Shown piece by piece: positions 61,066 to 64,000 of a stretch of 64,000 bases of DNA. Below the pieces are notes generated by a model that did not search any database, was not told the DNA's origin, and saw only the letters and a list, made by a program, of their open reading frames with translations. A program made the position numbers and the translations under genes. Position 1 is the stretch's first letter. Every line of letters starts with the position of its first letter. The DNA is from Streptomyces ruber (GTDB lineage: Bacteria; Actinomycetota; Actinomycetes; Streptomycetales; Streptomycetaceae): positions 44,066-108,065 of the forward strand of contig NZ_BMQK01000022.1 of assembly GCF_014648075.1 (NCBI RefSeq). Reading direction: 5' to 3'.

Positions 61066-61131
61066 AGGACACTCTCCCTGGAGGTACGTACGGCACGGCG
61101 ACAAGCAGGACGTGCATGCTAGCGGTCCGGC

Positions 61132-61833
61132 TCAGGGCTCGATGAGCCCCACCCGGATCGCGTACCGGGTGAGCTCCAGCCGGTCGCGCAGACCGAGCTT
61201 GTGCAGGACGTTCGCCCGGTGCCGCTGCACGGTCTTGGCGCTGATGACCAGGATCTCGGCGATCTCCTTGGAGGAGTGTCCCTCGGCGACGAGCTTGAGC
61301 ACCTCCTCCTCGCGGGACGTCAGGACGTGCTCGGGTGACTCCTCGCCCCGGCGGACGCGGTCGAGGTAGTGGCGGATGAGGGCGGTGACGGCGCCGGGGT
61401 GGAGGAACGGCTCGTCGTTCATCGCGGCCCGGCAGGCGGCGACCAGGTCGCGGTCGGCCACCGACTTCAGGACGTAACCGCAGGCCCCGGCCTTGAGCGC
61501 CTGGAAGAAGTACTGCTCGTTGTCGTGCATCGTCAGCATGAGGATGCGCAGGCCGGGTCTGGTGGCGGCGAGTTCGCGTGCGGCCTGGAGACCGGTCAGC
61601 CGGGGCATCGCGACGTCCAGGACGGCCAGGTCGACGTCGTGGGCGCGGGCCATGGCGACGGCCTCCGCGCCGTCCCCGGCCTCGGCGGTCACCTCCAGGT
61701 CCGGCTCGCGGTCCAGGATGAGCCGCACACCGCGGCGCACCAGCGCGTGGTCGTCGGCGAGGAGGATGCGGACCGGGGGTGGGCCGGGCGGGCCGGTCGT
61801 ACCGGAGGTGCCGGACGTGTGGGCCATGGTCAC
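61132..61833 (-). CDS. NarL-family response regulator
   Basis: 233 residues from GTG 61833 (ATG 61827 possible). Receiver: Asp27-Asp28, phospho-acceptor Asp73 in LAVLDVAMPRLTGLQAAREL, MLTMHDNEQYFFQ, Lys in CGYVLKSVADRDL. LuxR-type HTH: LTSREEEVLKLVAEGHSSKE and VISAKTVQRHRANVLHKLGL. Start overlaps the histidine kinase stop (GTGA), so kinase and regulator are one operon, kinase first. Controls unknown targets. Confidence 0.92.
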   Translation of the reverse strand: MTMAHTSGTSGTTGPPGPPPVRILLADDHALVRRGVRLILDREPDLEVTAEAGDGAEAVAMARAHDVDLAVLDVAMPRLTGLQAARELAATRPGLRILMLTMHDNEQYFFQALKAGACGYVLKSVADRDLVAACRAAMNDEPFLHPGAVTALIRHYLDRVRRGEESPEHVLTSREEEVLKLVAEGHSSKEIAEILVISAKTVQRHRANVLHKLGLRDRLELTRYAIRVGLIEP

Positions 61834-63107
61834 GGGTGCTTCCTGGTGACGCCCGGCACGGGCGCGGGGTCGGGCGCGGGGGCGGGTTCGGGGACCGCGG
61901 CGACGGTGGAGTCCGGGGCCGGTACGGGGGCGGGGGCCGGCACGGGAGCGGTCAGCCGGATCCGGGTGCCGCTCCGCCGGGCGGACGAGGCGGACGAGGC
62001 GGCGGCCGGAGCGGACGGGGCGGAGGCGGCGGGCCAGCCGGACGGGGCGGAGGCGGCGGACAGGGCGGACGGGGTGGAGGCGGCGGACCAGCCGGACGGG
62101 GTGGAGGCGGCGGACCAGCCGGACGGGGTGGAGGCGGCGGACCAGCCGGACGGGGTGGAGGCGGCGGACAGAGCGGACGGGGCGGAGGCGGCGGACAGGG
62201 CGGACGGGGCGGAGACGATGTCCAGCGTGGCGCCGATGAGCAGGGCCCGTTCGCGCATGCCGCGGATTCCGGCGCCCTCGGGGGCGCCCCCGGTGCCGCG
62301 GCCGTCGTCGCCGACGTCGAGCACCACCGAGCCGTCGCCGCCGCGGCGCAGACTCACCTCGACGGTGGCCGCGCCGGCGTGGCGGGCCGCGTTGGTCAGG
62401 CTCTCCTGGGCGACGCGGTAGAGGACCAGCTCGGTCTCGTGGTCCAGCGCGGGCAGCCCCGGGTCGAAGCGGCGCAGTACGCGCAGCCCGGTGTGGCCGG
62501 CGAACTCGGTGGTGAGCGAGGTCAGCGCGCTGACCAGGCCCAGGTCGTCCAGCACGCCCGGGCGGAGCCGGTGCACCAGCCGGCGGACCTCGTCCAGGCT
62601 CTCCCGGGTGGTCTCCTGGGCCTGCCGCAGATCACCGCGCAGCGGCTCGGGCGCCTCGTCCGCCGCCCGTTTGAGGCCGAGCAGGACGGCGGTCATCGTC
62701 TGCCCTATCTCGTCGTGCAGTTCCTGGGCGATACGGCTGCGCTCGGACTCCTGGGCCTGGAGCGCGCGGGCGCTGCTCGCGGCCCGCTCGCCCTCCAGAC
62801 GCTCCAGCATCGCGTTGAACGTACGGATCAGCTCGGCGATCTCGCGATGGCCGTGCACCGGGAGCCGCATGCCGGGGCGGAGCAGGTCGACGGTGGTCAT
62901 CAGCCGGGTCAGCCGGTCGAGCGGGGACAGTCCGATGCGCAGCAGGGCCGCGTTGGCGACCAGCAGGAGCGCCAGACCGATCACCAGGATGACCGCCTCG
63001 GTGAGCAGGACGGGCACGGAGACGGTCACCGGGGCCAGCAGCAGCAGTGCCGTGGCCGTCACCATCACCACGGCGTTGAGGCCGAAGATCCGCCAGAACA
63101 GGGACAC
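61830..63107 (-). CDS. NarL-type histidine kinase with repeat insert in the ATPase domain
   Basis: 425 residues from GTG 63107 (GAGGAGG upstream). Two TMs (LNAVVMVTATALLLLAPVTV, LLTEAVILVIGLALLLVANA), a HAMP-like segment (LSPLDRLTRLMTTVDLLRPG), HisKA_3 with the phospho-His in RIAQELHDEIGQTMTAVLLG, and a HATPase with RVAQESLTNAARHAGAATVE and DVGDDGRGTGGAPEGAGIRG. Between GMRERALLIGATLDIVS and the final strand GTRIRLTAPVP an insert of about 75 residues is made of nine-residue units (APSALSAAS, TPSGWSAAS). A Pro/Ala tail follows. The insert is unusual for the family. Confidence 0.9.
   Translation of the reverse strand: MSLFWRIFGLNAVVMVTATALLLLAPVTVSVPVLLTEAVILVIGLALLLVANAALLRIGLSPLDRLTRLMTTVDLLRPGMRLPVHGHREIAELIRTFNAMLERLEGERAASSARALQAQESERSRIAQELHDEIGQTMTAVLLGLKRAADEAPEPLRGDLRQAQETTRESLDEVRRLVHRLRPGVLDDLGLVSALTSLTTEFAGHTGLRVLRRFDPGLPALDHETELVLYRVAQESLTNAARHAGAATVEVSLRRGGDGSVVLDVGDDGRGTGGAPEGAGIRGMRERALLIGATLDIVSAPSALSAASAPSALSAASTPSGWSAASTPSGWSAASTPSGWSAASTPSALSAASAPSGWPAASAPSAPAAASSASSARRSGTRIRLTAPVPAPAPVPAPDSTVAAVPEPAPAPDPAPVPGVTRKHP
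61990..62212. repeat. 27-bp tandem repeats inside the histidine kinase gene
   Basis: About eight imperfect 27-bp units, coding for nine-residue units [A/T]PS[A/G][L/W]SAAS. Three consecutive units are identical in protein (TPSGWSAAS). The array keeps the reading frame, so length changes would not break the gene. Confidence 0.88.
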
Positions 63108-63299
63108 CGGGATCGCGCCTCCTCTTCCTCGGCTCCCTCGGCCGGCCTTCACTGTGTCCCGCGGCGGCGCACGGAGTCGATGGGTGCCCGCCCCCATTTC
63201 CCCGTTTCCCCGGCCTCCCGGCTCCCCGTCCGCCCGTCCGGGGCCGGATGGGTGTCACCGCCGATGGGCAACGGGCGCCGGTTCGGCCAGAGTGGAGGC

Positions 63300-63683
63300 A
63301 TGGCCGAACGCAACGGCGGGCGGACGCGAGTGCGAGCCGTCACCGTCCTGTCCCCCGAGGACCTCGCCGCGCTCCGGAGGGACCTGCACGAACAGCGGAC
63401 GTTCCGCCGGGAGCAGCTCGGGGAGATCGGTGGGGTCTCCCCGGCCCGTGCGGAGGACGCGCGGGGACGGCAGACCGCCGCGCAGCTCGCGGTCCACGTC
63501 CAGCTGGCCGCCTCCGCGCGCATGGTGCTGGCCGACGTGGAGGCCGCGCTGGAGCGCATGGACCAGGGCCGCTACGGCGCCTGCCACCTGTGCCTGCGGC
63601 CCATCGCCCGCGACCGGCTGATGATCGTGCCGCAGGCGCGCTACTGCGCCCGCTGCCAGCAGGTGAAGGAAGCCGGCCACTAG
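63300..63683 (+). CDS. DksA/TraR-type C4 zinc finger protein
   Basis: 127 residues from ATG 63300 (GTGGAGG upstream). N-terminal helical part VLSPEDLAALRRDLHEQRTF; C-terminal zinc finger with four Cys: CHLCLRPIARDRLMIVPQAR then CARCQQVKEAGH. The coiled-coil plus C4 finger layout is that of DksA/TraR, which act on RNA polymerase with ppGpp. The short form here could bind the polymerase secondary channel. Divergent from the two-component operon. Confidence 0.9.
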   Translation: MAERNGGRTRVRAVTVLSPEDLAALRRDLHEQRTFRREQLGEIGGVSPARAEDARGRQTAAQLAVHVQLAASARMVLADVEAALERMDQGRYGACHLCLRPIARDRLMIVPQARYCARCQQVKEAGH

Positions 63684-63728
63684 CACTCTCCCGCACGCTG
63701 CTCCTCCCGGAGCGCTTGACGCGCTTTT

Positions 63729-63742
63729 TAGTTGTGCACAAC
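63729..63742. promoter_or_regulatory. MarR-type operator-like palindrome
   Basis: AGTTGTGCACAACT, perfect 14-bp palindrome, followed by the AT-rich TTAATTGCGCGCTAA. It lies 90 bp before the alpha/beta hydrolase start. The TTGTGCACAA core resembles operators of MarR/OhrR-type repressors. Confidence 0.6.
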
Positions 63743-63833
63743 TTAATTGCGCGCTAAGTTTCTGGTGTGCCGCCGGCCCCGGCGAACACCGTCGGACTGG
63801 TCCGACCACGGCACCCGAACCGAGGAGACAGCC

Positions 63834-64000
63834 ATGACCGGGAACACGCCGACCCGCCCCGTCCTCGAGCCCGCAGCCCAGAAGTTCGTCGAGGACACCG
63901 CCAATCCGCCGTACCTGTTCGACCTGGGTCCGGTGGAGGGCCGGAAGACGGTCGACGAGGTGCAGTCGGGCGCGATCGCGAAGCCGGCCGTGGACGAGGA
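63834..64000 (+). CDS. Alpha/beta hydrolase, 3' end missing
   Basis: The first 55 residues only, ATG 63834, with CGAGGAG upstream. The text MTGNTPTRPVLEPAAQKFVE, DTANPPYLFDLGPVEGRKTV and DEVQSGAIAKPAVDE matches the N-terminal cap of secreted-type acetyl hydrolase/lipase-like alpha/beta hydrolases common in actinobacteria. The catalytic Ser and His lie beyond the window. Probably under the palindrome upstream. Confidence 0.75.
   Translation, partial: MTGNTPTRPVLEPAAQKFVEDTANPPYLFDLGPVEGRKTVDEVQSGAIAKPAVDE

Noticed and set aside
61779..63299. Plus-strand Gly-rich frame running over the histidine kinase before the DksA-type gene.
   Set aside because: Its low-complexity Gly-rich repeats mirror the kinase repeat array; the zinc finger gene has its own ATG and ribosome site at 63300.

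Overview
The window is high-GC, densely packed actinobacterial chromosome. Gene content points firmly to Streptomyces: two branched-chain keto acid dehydrogenase operons, a snapalysin with a divergent LysR regulator, a K15-type penicillin-binding protein, a bacterial proteasome activator, paired Ser/Thr kinases and many GTG/TTG starts. Two near-consensus ParB sites (parS) and DnaA-box-like 9-mers suggest the origin-proximal core of the chromosome. I see no tRNA, rRNA, CRISPR array, insertion sequence or prophage.

Layout. 1-2.1 kb: 3-hydroxyacyl-CoA dehydrogenase (5' end cut) and a TetR regulator. 2.1-6.3 kb: divergent Lrp-type regulator and first keto acid dehydrogenase operon (E1a, E1b, E2). 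6.3-9.8 kb: MobA-like nucleotidyltransferase, moeA, two parS sites and a K+ channel. 9.8-12.9 kb: DrrAB-type ABC exporter divergent from a quinone oxidoreductase. 12.9-18.1 kb: a small membrane protein, bpa, and two divergent Ser/Thr kinases. 18.1-20.0 kb: phosphotransferase and NarL/DevR response regulator. 20.0-24.2 kb: second keto acid dehydrogenase operon behind two near-palindromic operator candidates. 24.3-28.3 kb: K15-type PBP, GntR-MFS pair, mycothiol-dependent isomerase-like protein. 28.3-35.4 kb: thioredoxin-NHL protein, M18 aminopeptidase, acyl-CoA dehydrogenase, small proteins. 35.5-36.3 kb: a broken pirin gene. 36.4-41.6 kb: AI-2E transporter, PAS-GAF-SpoIIE-ATPase phosphatase, aspS. 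41.7-47.8 kb: methyltransferase, second Lrp regulator, PH-domain protein, metG, a disordered vWA protein. 48-52 kb: phoX behind a two-unit PHO box, and the LysR/snapalysin pair. 52-57 kb: nuclease-family and membrane proteins of unknown role. 56.9-58.5 kb: XRE-TPR regulator divergent from an unannotated 33-residue hydrophobic peptide. 58.9-64 kb: lipoprotein, unknown protein, NarL two-component system with a repeat-filled kinase, DksA-type zinc finger protein, and the start of an alpha/beta hydrolase.

How genes work together. The two E1a-E1b-E2 sets should supply branched-chain acyl-CoA primers from Val/Leu/Ile; E3 is not here. The acyl-CoA dehydrogenases sit in the same metabolic neighbourhood. 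Strong perfect hairpins separate most convergent or consecutive units. The best candidates for something new are the peptide/XRE-TPR pair with its TTAA palindrome, the tandem near-palindromes before the second operon, the inverted DnaA-box-like pair before the first, and the parS pair embedded in the start of the K+ channel gene.
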